Assembly (NCBI GenBank): GCA_002420145.1
Contig: DIHL01000005.1
Location: 24,406-88,405 of the forward strand
DNA: 64,000 bases
Source: Bacteroidetes bacterium UBA5697
GTDB lineage: Bacteria > Bacteroidota > Bacteroidia > B-17B0 > Aurantibacillaceae
Direction of reading: 5' to 3'
Below the pieces are notes generated by a model. That model saw only the letters and a program-made list of their open reading frames with translations. It did not search any database and was not told the origin of the DNA. A program made the position numbers and the translations under genes. Position 1 is the stretch's first letter; the number at the start of each line of letters is the position of its first letter. Positions 41,617 through 50,157 of this stretch are shown in pieces.

Positions 41617-42588
41617 TTAAAATCCTAAAACAGCTCTTACTTGCTTTAGTTTTTCTTGGGCTATTTTTCTTGCTTTAGCTTCCCCAACTTCTAGTTCTTT
41701 TTCTAATAAATTAGTGTTATTCATCAATTCGTTGTAACGAGCTCTTGGTTTTTCAAACTTAGACAGAATTAATTCATACAAGGCTGTTTTAGCATGTCCG
41801 TATCCGTAACCGCCTTTTACATAATTATTTCGCATTTCAGCTATTTGCGTTTCACTAGCTAATAATTTATATAATTTAAATACATTACACGTATCTGGAT
41901 TTTTTGGTTCTTCTAATGGAGTTGCATCAGTCACAATAGTTTTTACAACTTTTAATAGATCTTTTTCAGGTAAAAATATATTGATGAAATTATTGTATGA
42001 CTTGCTCATTTTTTGTCCATCTGTTCCGGGAACAATCATCACACTTTCATCCACTTTAGCTTGAGGAATCACAAAAATTTCTTGATTGTATTGATGATTA
42101 AATTTTTGTGCAATATCTCTCGTAATTTCAATATGCTGTACTTGATCTTTCCCAACAGGAACAAATTCTGCATCATACAAAATAATATCTGCTGCCATTA
42201 ATACCGGATATGTAAATAATCCAGTGTACACATCACTTAATCGTTCAGATTTATCTTTAAACGAATGCGCATTAGCTAACATAGGAAAAGGCGTAAAACA
42301 GCTTAAATACCAAGTTAGTTCGCAAACTTCTGGTATGCGGCTTTGACGGTAGAGTAAATTTTTTTGTGTATCAAAATCAAAAGCTAGCCAAGTGGCAGCC
42401 ACTGAATTAACACTATTAATTCTTTGAGCAGCCTCTTTTTGCGTCGTTAAGGAATGTAAATCGGCAATAAAAAAAAGTGATTCGTTTCCTGGTTGTTTAC
42501 TTAATTCAATAGCAGGTAAAACTGCCCCTAAAATATTTCCTAAATGCGGAATATTGGTACTTTGTATTCCAGTTAATATACGTGACAT
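41617..42588 (-). CDS. trpS: Tryptophan--tRNA ligase
   Basis: The 323-residue protein is of usual TrpRS length. It has the class I HIGH-type motif PHLGN (14-18) after TGIQST, the family segment DLHSLTTQ and the KMSKSYNN motif near residue 193. It attaches tryptophan to its tRNA. It follows lpxA by seven bases on the same strand, so it is probably the last gene of the lipid A operon transcript. Confidence 0.96.
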   Translation of the reverse strand: MSRILTGIQSTNIPHLGNILGAVLPAIELSKQPGNESLFFIADLHSLTTQKEAAQRINSVNSVAATWLAFDFDTQKNLLYRQSRIPEVCELTWYLSCFTPFPMLANAHSFKDKSERLSDVYTGLFTYPVLMAADIILYDAEFVPVGKDQVQHIEITRDIAQKFNHQYNQEIFVIPQAKVDESVMIVPGTDGQKMSKSYNNFINIFLPEKDLLKVVKTIVTDATPLEEPKNPDTCNVFKLYKLLASETQIAEMRNNYVKGGYGYGHAKTALYELILSKFEKPRARYNELMNNTNLLEKELEVGEAKARKIAQEKLKQVRAVLGF

Positions 42589-42595
42589 AATAAGA

Positions 42596-43369
42596 TTAAA
42601 TTCCTTTTACGATTCCATCTTTGGAATCCTTTATGAAATTTATAATTTGATTTCTGATTTCAGTATTTGGTATTTCTTGTTCAACTAATTCCAAAGCATT
42701 AGTAATGTTATGTCCTCTTACAAAAATTAAACGATAAATATCTTCAATTTGATTAATTGTTTCTTTTTCAAAACCTCTGCGTGACAAGCCAACACTATTA
42801 ACTCCAATATATTGTAATGGCTCACGAGCAACTCTAATATAAGGAGGAACGTTTTTACGAACTTTTGATCCAGCAGCTAAAAAACTATGAGCGCCAACAA
42901 TTACAAATTGTTGTATTGCGGCGTAGCCTTCAATAATCACATAATCTTCAATCGTTACATGACCTGCCAAACCAACATAATTTGCCAATATAACATTGTT
43001 CCCAATAATGCAATCATGTGCTACATGTGCATAAGCCATAATCATACAATTACTTCCAATGTCTGTTCTCATTCTGTCGGAAGTGCCTTTGTGAACAGTG
43101 GCGTACTCTCTGATGATTGTATTGTTGCCAATAGTGGTAATCGCTTTTTCGCCTTTGTATTTTAAATCTTGAGATACAATTCCAATTAACGCCCCAGGGA
43201 AAATTTGACAACCACTTCCAATGATAGTGTCAGGATAAATAATGGCGTTTGGATGAATGTGGGTATTGTCGCCAATCTCAACATCTTCATAAACTGTTGC
43301 AAATGGTTCTATTGTTACATTATTTCCTATTTTAGCTTTTGGGCTAATGTTTGCAAGAGGAGAAATCAT
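42596..43369 (-). CDS. lpxA: UDP-N-acetylglucosamine acyltransferase
   Basis: The 257-residue left-handed beta-helix protein has hexapeptide repeats from residue 3 to about 190 (ISPKAKIGNNVTIEPFATVY). The catalytic His lies in the stretch MAYAHVAHDCIIGNN, and the C-terminal helical part has GLSRRGFEKETI. It adds the first 3-hydroxyacyl chain in lipid A synthesis. The order lpxD, lpxC-fabZ, lpxA on one strand is normal in Bacteroidota. Confidence 0.96.
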   Translation of the reverse strand: MISPLANISPKAKIGNNVTIEPFATVYEDVEIGDNTHIHPNAIIYPDTIIGSGCQIFPGALIGIVSQDLKYKGEKAITTIGNNTIIREYATVHKGTSDRMRTDIGSNCMIMAYAHVAHDCIIGNNVILANYVGLAGHVTIEDYVIIEGYAAIQQFVIVGAHSFLAAGSKVRKNVPPYIRVAREPLQYIGVNSVGLSRRGFEKETINQIEDIYRLIFVRGHNITNALELVEQEIPNTEIRNQIINFIKDSKDGIVKGI

Positions 43370-43386
43370 AAATTCTTTATTTAATA

Positions 43387-44817
43387 TTATGCTAATTGAG
43401 CTTCAGATGTTTTTACTTCGTGACCTTTTACTTTTACAATTTGCGCCATCATTTCACCTTCCATTACTGGTTTATTATTTACATAAGCAGTTCCTCGCAT
43501 ATGACAAATTCCACGACGGATTGGAGTTACTAATTGTAAACTAAATACAACGGTATCCCCAGGAATTACTTTTTGTTTGAATTTAACGCCATCAATTTTA
43601 ATGAAGTAAGTTAAATAATTTTCAGGATCTGGTACTGTTTTTAAAACCAATACGCCACCACATTGTGCCATGGCTTCAATTAATAAAACACCAGGCATTA
43701 CTGGATTGTCTGGAAAATGTCCTTTGAAAAATTCTTCATTTAAAGTGACATTTTTAACACCAATGACGTGCTGATCTGAAAGCTCCATGATTTTATCTAC
43801 CAACAACATTGGTTGACGATGAGGTAATAATTTCATAATATCCATGATATTTAAAACTGGAGGTTTATTCATATCAATTTTCGGATAATCTCTTTCTGTT
43901 TTTTGAATTTTAGCCAATGCTTTCAATTTCTTAGCAAAATCAACATTTCCAGCATGTCCAGGACGAGCTGCTAAAACGTGAATCTTCATTGGTTTTCCAA
44001 CTAATGCTAAATCACCAACAATGTCAAGTAATTTATGACGAGCAGGCTCGTTGAAAAAACGAAGTTTGGTATTATTTAAAACACCTTTACCTTTTACTTC
44101 AACATCTGGTTTATTAAATACTTTACGTAAATGGTTTAATTTTTCTTCAGGTAATTCGCTATCAACTAATACGATGGCATTATCCATGTCACCACCTTTA
44201 ATGAGGTTGTGTGCTAATAATGCTTCTAATTCTCTTAAGAAAACAAATGTTCTACAAGGAGCAATTTCTTTTTTAAATTCTTGGATGTTATACATTCCTG
44301 CATGTTGAGTTCCTAAAACTTCACTACCGTAATCTACCATTACCGTAATTCTAAATTCGTCTTGAGGAACCGCTAACATTTCCACTTTTTTAATTGGATC
44401 TTCGTATGTTAGGTTTTCAGTTAATTCAAAATAATCACGTTCTGCTTCTTGCTCAACAATACCAGCAGTTTCTAAAATCTCAATAAAGTTTAATGAACTT
44501 CCATCCATAATTGGCATTTCAGGTCCAGTCACTTGAATCAAGCAATTGTCAATCCCCATACCAACTAAAGCAGCTAATACATGTTCAGTTGTGTGAACAC
44601 GTGCTCCATTTTTTTCTAGAGTTGTACCACGAGAAGTATCCACTACTAAATCACAGTCAGCATCAATAATTGGTTGACCTTCTAAATCTGTTCTTTGAAA
44701 TTTATACCAGTGATTTTCTGGAGCTGGGTTAAACGTTAATGTTACAGGAGCTCCTGTATGTAAGCCTTTTCCTGTTACAGATACTGCTTTTTCAATTGTT
44801 CTTTGTTTGTCTGCCAT
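43387..44817 (-). CDS. lpxC-fabZ: Bifunctional UDP-3-O-acyl-GlcNAc deacetylase / 3-hydroxyacyl-ACP dehydratase
   Basis: The 476-residue fusion carries LpxC at residues 1-305 and FabZ at about 325-476. LpxC has TTEHVLAALVGMGIDN with a zinc His, RTFVFLRELEALLAHNLIKG, and RHKLLDIVGDL with further zinc ligands. FabZ has LLPHRQPMLLVDKI, the catalytic His in FKGHFPDNPVMPG and Glu in IEAMAQCGG. It performs the committed step of lipid A synthesis and dehydration in fatty acid synthesis. Joining the two is a Bacteroidota trait. Confidence 0.96.
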   Translation of the reverse strand: MADKQRTIEKAVSVTGKGLHTGAPVTLTFNPAPENHWYKFQRTDLEGQPIIDADCDLVVDTSRGTTLEKNGARVHTTEHVLAALVGMGIDNCLIQVTGPEMPIMDGSSLNFIEILETAGIVEQEAERDYFELTENLTYEDPIKKVEMLAVPQDEFRITVMVDYGSEVLGTQHAGMYNIQEFKKEIAPCRTFVFLRELEALLAHNLIKGGDMDNAIVLVDSELPEEKLNHLRKVFNKPDVEVKGKGVLNNTKLRFFNEPARHKLLDIVGDLALVGKPMKIHVLAARPGHAGNVDFAKKLKALAKIQKTERDYPKIDMNKPPVLNIMDIMKLLPHRQPMLLVDKIMELSDQHVIGVKNVTLNEEFFKGHFPDNPVMPGVLLIEAMAQCGGVLVLKTVPDPENYLTYFIKIDGVKFKQKVIPGDTVVFSLQLVTPIRRGICHMRGTAYVNNKPVMEGEMMAQIVKVKGHEVKTSEAQLA

Positions 44818-44837
44818 AATTTTTTTGTTGTCAGTCT

Positions 44838-44868
44838 GTCCCGATAGTTATCAGGAGGAGTCGAAGAC
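44838..44868. repeat. Short intergenic repeat between lpxC-fabZ and lpxD
   Basis: The segment CCCGATAGTTATCAGGAGGA followed by GTCGAAGAC resembles the CCCGATAGCTATCGGG palindrome found in S2 and the GTCGAA repeats seen elsewhere in the window. It fills most of the 56-bp gap between the two lpx genes. Confidence 0.45.
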
Positions 44869-44873
44869 TATAT

Positions 44874-45902
44874 TTATTTTAATTTTTTTTCGATGTCTTT
44901 CAATCTATCATTTAATTTTGGTAAGCTTCTAAAAAGCACATAGCTTCTTCTGAAATCTCCTAATGGGAATGAAGGAGAGCCTTGTACGATTTCATTTTCT
45001 TTTTCGATAGATGAACCAACTCCTGCTTGCCCTGCAATTTTTACTCCATCCGCTATTTTAATATGACCAACGATACCTACTTGTGCCGCAATCATACAAT
45101 TTTTACCAACTTTAGTAGAACCAGCCACTCCTGATAAACCAGCAATTACAGTGTTCTCACCAACTTCAACATTATGGGCTATTTGAACTAAGTTATCCAA
45201 TTTAACGCCTTTACGTAAAATAGTAGATCCTAATGTCGCTCTGTCAATTGAACAATTAGAGCCAATTTCAATATTATCTTCAATTATTACATTTCCAATT
45301 TGAGGCACTTTAGCAAATTCTTTTCCGTCTTGTGGCGCAAATCCAAAGCCATCGCTACCAATAACAGTACTAGAGTGAACTGTTACATTGTTTCCAATTT
45401 TGCATTCGTGATATACTTTAACTCCCGAAAATAATGTCGTGTTATCTCCAATCACACAATTATCTCCAATATACACATGAGGATAAATTTTTGTGTTATT
45501 TCCAATCTTCACATTATTACCAATGTAAGCAAAGGCTCCAATGTAACAATCAGTTCCATATTTAGAGTTTTCGCCAATAAATGAAGGTTGTTCAATGCCT
45601 ACCTTATTACCTTTAAATTGGTTATACATTTCCAGTAAGGTTGCAAAACTAGCGTAAGAATCATCTACGCGAATTAATGTACAGGTTGATTTTATTGGTC
45701 TATCAAGGATTAATGTTTTATTGACGATAACAATGCTAGCATTTGTTTCGTATATGTAATTGGTGTATTTTGGGTTAGCCAAAAACGACAATGTTCCTGA
45801 CACACCTTCTTCAATTTTTGAAAGGTTTGAAACAGCTGTGTTTTCATCCCCTTCTACTGTTCCGCCTAATAAGGCTGCTATTTGAGCTGCAGAAAATTCC
45901 AT
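44874..45902 (-). CDS. lpxD: UDP-3-O-(3-hydroxyacyl)glucosamine N-acyltransferase
   Basis: The 342-residue protein has an N-terminal uridine-binding domain (about 1-95, FLANPKYTNYIYETNASIVI) and a left-handed beta-helix (about 105-310). The catalytic His is in NLVQIAHNVEVGENT, and the helical tail is short. It adds the second acyl chain in lipid A synthesis. It is the first gene of the lpx operon. A TATATTTG box four bases before its ATG suggests a leaderless start. Confidence 0.96.
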   Translation of the reverse strand: MEFSAAQIAALLGGTVEGDENTAVSNLSKIEEGVSGTLSFLANPKYTNYIYETNASIVIVNKTLILDRPIKSTCTLIRVDDSYASFATLLEMYNQFKGNKVGIEQPSFIGENSKYGTDCYIGAFAYIGNNVKIGNNTKIYPHVYIGDNCVIGDNTTLFSGVKVYHECKIGNNVTVHSSTVIGSDGFGFAPQDGKEFAKVPQIGNVIIEDNIEIGSNCSIDRATLGSTILRKGVKLDNLVQIAHNVEVGENTVIAGLSGVAGSTKVGKNCMIAAQVGIVGHIKIADGVKIAGQAGVGSSIEKENEIVQGSPSFPLGDFRRSYVLFRSLPKLNDRLKDIEKKLK

Positions 45903-45906
45903 CTCT

Positions 45907-45914
45907 CAAATATA
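45907..45914 (-). promoter_or_regulatory. TAnnTTTG promoter box of the lpx operon
   Basis: Minus-strand TATATTTG ends four bases before the lpxD ATG. CTTG lies 19 bases further upstream (45937-45934), three of four bases of the -33 element. Confidence 0.55.
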
Positions 45915-45946
45915 CAGTTTTTCTCTAAAATGTCAAGAGTTAAGTG

Positions 45947-46639
45947 CTAAGCTTTTTGATAATATTTTGCATCAAATTCCTTGATGATTAAATCGTGTTT
46001 TCGGATAGATGCTTTTAACCAATCAATGTAAATATCACGTTTTTCATCTTCAGATAATCCATAATTTGACACTTCTTTTCTGATTCTTGAACTTAGATGA
46101 TACATACATAAAGCGGCGCAAACACTAATATTAAAGCTTTCAGTAAAGCCATACATTGGTAATTTTACGAATTCATCAGCCATATCTTCCACATCTTTTG
46201 TGATGCCAGTTAATTCTGTTCCAAATACTAATGCAAAAGGTTTCGAAACATCTAATTCTTCTAACGAAACACTATTTTTGTGAAGTGAAGTAGCCACTAT
46301 TTTATAGCCTTGAGATTTTAGGTCAGTTAAACAGGCTTTTGTATTATTTTCGTGATTTTGAAAGCGATTTAATGTTAGCCATTGAGTGGATCCCATGGAT
46401 ACATCTTCACTAATTTTGTACTTATTTCTGTTTTCGATAAAATTAGTGGTTTGAATGCCAAAAATATCTGCACTTCTTAGTACAGCACTGAAATTGTGAG
46501 TTTGGTACACATCTTCTAAAACCAACTGCATGTGATTGGTTCTTTCTTTCAATACTTCGTGTAAACGACCTCTGCGGCGTTCACTCACAAAGCCCTCTAA
46601 ATACTCAGTTAAGGCGTTTTTATAAGCTAAATCAGACAT
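45947..46639 (-). CDS. TrmH-type tRNA/rRNA 2'-O-methyltransferase
   Basis: The 230-residue SPOUT protein has motif 1 HNFSAVLRSADIFGIQ with the conserved Asn and Arg, motif 2 LVFGTELTGIT and motif 3 LPMYGFTESFNISVCAA. This knotted fold is that of TrmH (Gm18 of tRNA). The C-terminal part (EDEKRDIYIDWLKASIRKHD) is typical of TrmH rather than RlmB. The exact RNA target is inferred. Confidence 0.88.
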   Translation of the reverse strand: MSDLAYKNALTEYLEGFVSERRRGRLHEVLKERTNHMQLVLEDVYQTHNFSAVLRSADIFGIQTTNFIENRNKYKISEDVSMGSTQWLTLNRFQNHENNTKACLTDLKSQGYKIVATSLHKNSVSLEELDVSKPFALVFGTELTGITKDVEDMADEFVKLPMYGFTESFNISVCAALCMYHLSSRIRKEVSNYGLSEDEKRDIYIDWLKASIRKHDLIIKEFDAKYYQKA

Positions 46640-46643
46640 TGCG

Positions 46644-46651
46644 CAAAGATA
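46644..46651 (-). promoter_or_regulatory. TAnnTTTG promoter box of the TrmH-type gene
   Basis: Minus-strand TATCTTTG is followed by CGCA and the ATG at 46639. The spacing of four bases equals that at lpxD and at 4311. Confidence 0.5.
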
Positions 46652-46725
46652 GGCTTTTTATGTAATTCAACTAATACACATGGCACTAATCTCTATAAAC
46701 TAGCCACTTATCACCAAATAATCCG

Positions 46726-46733
46726 TACATTTG
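46726..46733 (+). promoter_or_regulatory. TAnnTTTG promoter box of the pseudouridine synthase gene
   Basis: TACATTTG lies 16 bases before the ATG at 46750, leaving room for a short leader. Confidence 0.5.
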
Positions 46734-46749
46734 CAAAAAAATACAATAA

Positions 46750-48438
46750 ATGAGTAGAGACAGTCAAGGGCCTAGAAAAACGTTTTCAAAAGGAGGCTCA
46801 TCAGATTTTAATAAAAGAAAATCTTTTTCAAGTTCCGATAAAGCAAAACGTCCACGTAGTTCTGGAGATTCTTCGTTTAAAAAACGCGATGGAGATTCAA
46901 CAGAAAAACGCTCTTACACGAAAAGAGAAGATAGTTCTGAAAGACCAAGAAAAAGTTTTGGTGATTCGGGTGAAAAAAGAACATTTGGTAAACGCCAAGA
47001 TGGAAGTTTTAAATCTAAATCAAGCGGTGGCTTTGGTGGCGGAGAAAAACGTTCATACACAAAAAGAGAAGGAAGTAGTGAAGATAGACCACGCAGAAGT
47101 TTTGGAGATGGCGAAAGAAAACCATTTGTAAAACGTGAAGATGGTAAATACGAAAGTGCGGGACCTCGTAAGAGTTTTGGTGATAGAGATGGCGAAAAAC
47201 GCTCGTATGCAAAAAGAGAAGGCGGCAGTGAAGATAGACCACGTAGAAGTTTTGGAGATGGTGAAAGAAAGCCATTTGTAAAACGTGATGACGGTAAATA
47301 CGAAAGCAGCGGACCTCGTAAGAGTTTTGGTAACGGAGAGAAACGTTCATATACAAAAAGAGAAGGAAGTAGTGAAGATAGACCACGTAGAAGTTTTGGA
47401 GATGGTGAAAGAAAACCGTTTGTAAAACGTGAAGATGGTAAATATGAAAGCAACGGGCCTCGCAAGAGTTACGGTGATGGTGAAAAACGTTCGTACGCAA
47501 AAAGAGAAGGAAGTAGTGATGATAAACCACGAAGAAGTTTTGGAGATGGTGAAAGAAAACCATTTGTGAAACGCGAAGGTGGAGATAGCGAAAGACCAAG
47601 AAAATCTTATAACGATAGTAAGGCATTTGATAAACCATACGAACCAAGATTATCTAAATCAGAACGTGTGGTTGAAAAATCTAAAAAAGCAGGCCCATCA
47701 AAAACATCAACTCAAAAAAATGTGAGTGATGATGCTGTTCGTTTAAATCGTTATGTGGCTAATGCAGGTATTTGTTCTCGTAGAGAGGCTGACGTTTTAA
47801 TTGCAACTGGCGTTGTTACTGTAAATGGTAAGATCGTTACTGAAATGGGTTACAAAGTAAATCCAACAGACGTTGTAACTTATGGTGGAGTGCCAATTAA
47901 AAATGAAGTTAAAAAATATTTAATTTTAAATAAGCCTAAAGATTACATTACAACGATGGACGATCCAGAGGAGCGTAAAACGGTTATGGAATTAATTCGT
48001 AAAGCTTGTAAAGAGCGTTTATATCCAGTTGGAAGATTAGATAGAAATACAACAGGTTTATTGTTATTTACAAATGATGGCGATTTAACGGCTAAGTTAA
48101 CTCATCCAAAATTTAATGTCAGAAAAGTATATCATGTTGTTTTAGATAAACGAATTACTTCTGAAGATTTTAGAACATTGGCGGAAGGAATTGAATTATC
48201 TGATGGACCAATTAAACCAGATGCAATTGAGTATGTTGGTGAAGGAAAATCAGAATTAGGAGTGGAGATTCATAGTGGTCGTAATCGTATTGTTCGTCGT
48301 ATGTTTGAACACTTAGGATATGAAGTCATGAAATTAGATAGAGTTGCATTTGCAGGTTTAACTAAAAAAGATTTACCTCGTGCTAAGTTCCGTTTCTTAA
48401 CTGAGAAAGAAGTTGACTTCTTGAAAATGTTGGGATAA
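46750..48438 (+). CDS. Pseudouridine synthase (RsuA/RluB family) with long repetitive basic N-terminal extension
   Basis: The 562-residue protein has two parts. Residues 1-315 are low-complexity and rich in Arg, Lys, Ser, Gly and Glu. They include four tandem units of about 48-50 residues starting EKRSY(T/A)KREG and containing RRSFGDGERKPFVKR (residues 99-290). From about 325 comes a normal enzyme. It has an S4 domain (VRLNRYVANAGICSRREAD) and a synthase core with catalytic Asp in PVGRLDRNTTGLL, ending RNRIVRRMFEHLGYEV. It modifies uridine in rRNA; the tail is likely disordered and RNA-binding. Confidence 0.92.
   Translation: MSRDSQGPRKTFSKGGSSDFNKRKSFSSSDKAKRPRSSGDSSFKKRDGDSTEKRSYTKREDSSERPRKSFGDSGEKRTFGKRQDGSFKSKSSGGFGGGEKRSYTKREGSSEDRPRRSFGDGERKPFVKREDGKYESAGPRKSFGDRDGEKRSYAKREGGSEDRPRRSFGDGERKPFVKRDDGKYESSGPRKSFGNGEKRSYTKREGSSEDRPRRSFGDGERKPFVKREDGKYESNGPRKSYGDGEKRSYAKREGSSDDKPRRSFGDGERKPFVKREGGDSERPRKSYNDSKAFDKPYEPRLSKSERVVEKSKKAGPSKTSTQKNVSDDAVRLNRYVANAGICSRREADVLIATGVVTVNGKIVTEMGYKVNPTDVVTYGGVPIKNEVKKYLILNKPKDYITTMDDPEERKTVMELIRKACKERLYPVGRLDRNTTGLLLFTNDGDLTAKLTHPKFNVRKVYHVVLDKRITSEDFRTLAEGIELSDGPIKPDAIEYVGEGKSELGVEIHSGRNRIVRRMFEHLGYEVMKLDRVAFAGLTKKDLPRAKFRFLTEKEVDFLKMLG
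47044..47590 (+). repeat. In-frame tandem repeat in the pseudouridine synthase gene
   Basis: Four units of about 144-150 bp, each encoding EKRSY(T/A)KREG through GPRKS(F/Y)G; the last unit is shorter and diverged. The high DNA identity between units (GAAAGAAAACCATTTGTAAA and variants) points to recent expansion and predicts length variation between strains. Confidence 0.85.
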
Positions 48439-48450
48439 AAGTTATTTGAG

Positions 48451-48486
48451 ATAAGTTGTTAGTTGTTTGACTAACTAACAACTTAT
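48451..48486 (+). terminator. Hairpin between the pseudouridine synthase and the ArsC-like gene
   Basis: ATAAGTTGTTAGTT and AACTAACAACTTAT form a perfect 14-pair stem with an eight-base loop and a T-rich follow-on. A third copy of AACTAACAACTT lies at 48496-48507, just before the next start. Confidence 0.6.
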
Positions 48487-48510
48487 TTCTAAAAACTAAC
48501 AACTTTTAAT

Positions 48511-48867
48511 ATGAATAAAATATACTACCTCTCAACTTGTGATACTTGTAAACGTATTATATCTGATTTAGAATTAAAAGAACAAGGATTTGTATTCCAA
48601 GATATAAAGACAGAAAAAATTACTGCTGCGCAATTAGATGAAATGAAAATTGCTGCTGGTAGTTATGAAGCCTTATTTAGTCGCATTGCTCGTAAATACA
48701 AAGAATTAGGACTAGGTGAAAAATATTTAACAGAAAGTGATTACAAGAAATTTATTTTAGAAGAATACACTTTTTTGAAACGTCCTGTTATTTTTATTGG
48801 AAAGAAAGTGTTTGTAGGTAATTCAAAAACTGTGATTGCAGACGCAAAAGCGGAATTAGGAAAGTAG
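48511..48867 (+). CDS. ArsC/Spx-family thioredoxin-fold protein
   Basis: The 118-residue protein has the ArsC family fold with the N-terminal STCDTCKR active site (Cys10 and Cys13). The late part RPVIFIGKKVFVGNS corresponds to the family cis-Pro region. Relatives act as arsenate reductases or as regulators like Spx; the CxxC form does not decide between them. No arsenic genes are nearby. Its last 12 bases overlap the end of the convergent glycosyltransferase gene. Confidence 0.85.
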   Translation: MNKIYYLSTCDTCKRIISDLELKEQGFVFQDIKTEKITAAQLDEMKIAAGSYEALFSRIARKYKELGLGEKYLTESDYKKFILEEYTFLKRPVIFIGKKVFVGNSKTVIADAKAELGK

Positions 48868-49977
48868 GGATATTAATTGTTTCGTTTTTTCTTGATTATT
48901 CATAGAAGCTACAATTGATTTTCTTTTCTCAATATCCTCCTTAGAGAATTCTTTAGTGAAAAACTGATTAATCGTATCAACATATTGTTGTGGTGTATTG
49001 GAAATTTGACAAGCGTTGTTTAAAGAAGTTCCAACTAACATATTTGTATTGACAATTACAAATTTACCAGAGAATAAAACATTTAACAATTTCAGCTTTA
49101 ATCCTGTAGCTTGTTCAGTATATAAGCAATGAATTTGAGCCTCTTCAATCAATGTTTGCATTTCTAGTTCAGAACAATTTTGTTTTAGTGAAATGTGCGA
49201 ATGCTTTTTTATTTCTTCTACTAAATGAGATGGAGGATTTAATCCAGCTATGACAACAGGATGAGCTATTTTCGAAAACACATGTTTAATTAGCCATAAA
49301 GCGGCATTGTAATTTTCGGAAATAGATAAATTACCATGGTATAATATATAATTTCCTCTGCCTGCTTTACCCTGTAACTCATCAAATTGATGAAAACTTG
49401 GCAAATAAATACTTTGAGTGTTTGGATATGTTTTTTTGAAATAGTTTAAATCCGTTTCTGAGACAGATAAAATGCAATCCGCATAAGTAATCTGTTTCTC
49501 AAATCGTTTTAATTTAAAAGCTTCTATTTTTAGATATAATTTTTTGAAAAATGATTTTTCGCCTTTAGCTAATTCTACAAAGTAATCATGCTCGATATTA
49601 CTATGTCTGAATAATTTTTTTCTATTTTTAAAATCAGGGTCGTTTAGTAAATAGCAAGTATGTAATACTTCAAATAAAATGGGATAATTATCTTTTAATA
49701 AATTTTGCTTTAACTCATTGCTAATACGCGATTTTACGTTAAAAGGCAATAAAGATAATTGATTTATAAAAGAGGTATTACGTTTATAGTAATAAACCTT
49801 CTCACACAATTTTTCTAATTCAGGCGAACTTTTTCTATCTCCATATTCAAAGCAATGTAAGATTACTTTAATGCCTTGTGCATGCAAACATCTTATTTTA
49901 TGAAATACATCTATTGCGCCACCATAATTGGCAGGGTAGGGTATATCAAAAGAAATAATATGTAAATGACTTTGCAC
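48856..49977 (-). CDS. Glycosyltransferase, GT-B fold
   Basis: The 373-residue cytoplasmic protein begins like GT4 enzymes (SFDIPYPANYGGAIDVFHKI). The C-terminal half holds ILYHGNLSISENYNAALWLI and VIAGLNPPSHLVEEI, as in GT-B glycosyltransferases. The usual E-x7-E motif is represented by EEAQIHCLYTEQATGLKLKL. It probably acts in surface polysaccharide synthesis. It is monocistronic and its sugar specificity is unknown. Confidence 0.82.
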   Translation of the reverse strand: MQSHLHIISFDIPYPANYGGAIDVFHKIRCLHAQGIKVILHCFEYGDRKSSPELEKLCEKVYYYKRNTSFINQLSLLPFNVKSRISNELKQNLLKDNYPILFEVLHTCYLLNDPDFKNRKKLFRHSNIEHDYFVELAKGEKSFFKKLYLKIEAFKLKRFEKQITYADCILSVSETDLNYFKKTYPNTQSIYLPSFHQFDELQGKAGRGNYILYHGNLSISENYNAALWLIKHVFSKIAHPVVIAGLNPPSHLVEEIKKHSHISLKQNCSELEMQTLIEEAQIHCLYTEQATGLKLKLLNVLFSGKFVIVNTNMLVGTSLNNACQISNTPQQYVDTINQFFTKEFSKEDIEKRKSIVASMNNQEKTKQLISLLS

Positions 49978-50021
49978 TTAAGCAAAGATAATCGAAAAAA
50001 TGAATTGCATAATTTAGTTTT

Positions 50022-50149
50022 TAACCACATAGAAACATAGTTGTGTTGAATAGATATGTAGTTAGCTAAGATATAGAAATTGAAGCGACGCTTCAATCCT
50101 AGGTGTTCTTTTATGCAACGTAGTAATAAAGTTTGCAGCTATGTGGTTA
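50022..50149. repeat. 128-bp nested palindromic element (MITE/REP-like)
   Basis: The outer ends TAACCACATAG (50022-50032) and CTATGTGGTTA (50139-50149) are perfect 11-bp inverted repeats. Inside lies a perfect palindrome ATTGAAGCG-A-CGCTTCAAT (50079-50097). No coding capacity. The ends are of a type I recognise as recurring between genes in Bacteroidota. Confidence 0.65.
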
Positions 50150-50157
50150 GATTTTTT

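Noticed and set aside
46914..47465. Long antisense frames (183 and 210 codons) opposite the pseudouridine synthase
   Set aside because: Tandem repeats without stops create long mirror frames; the peptides are low-complexity and have no start context.
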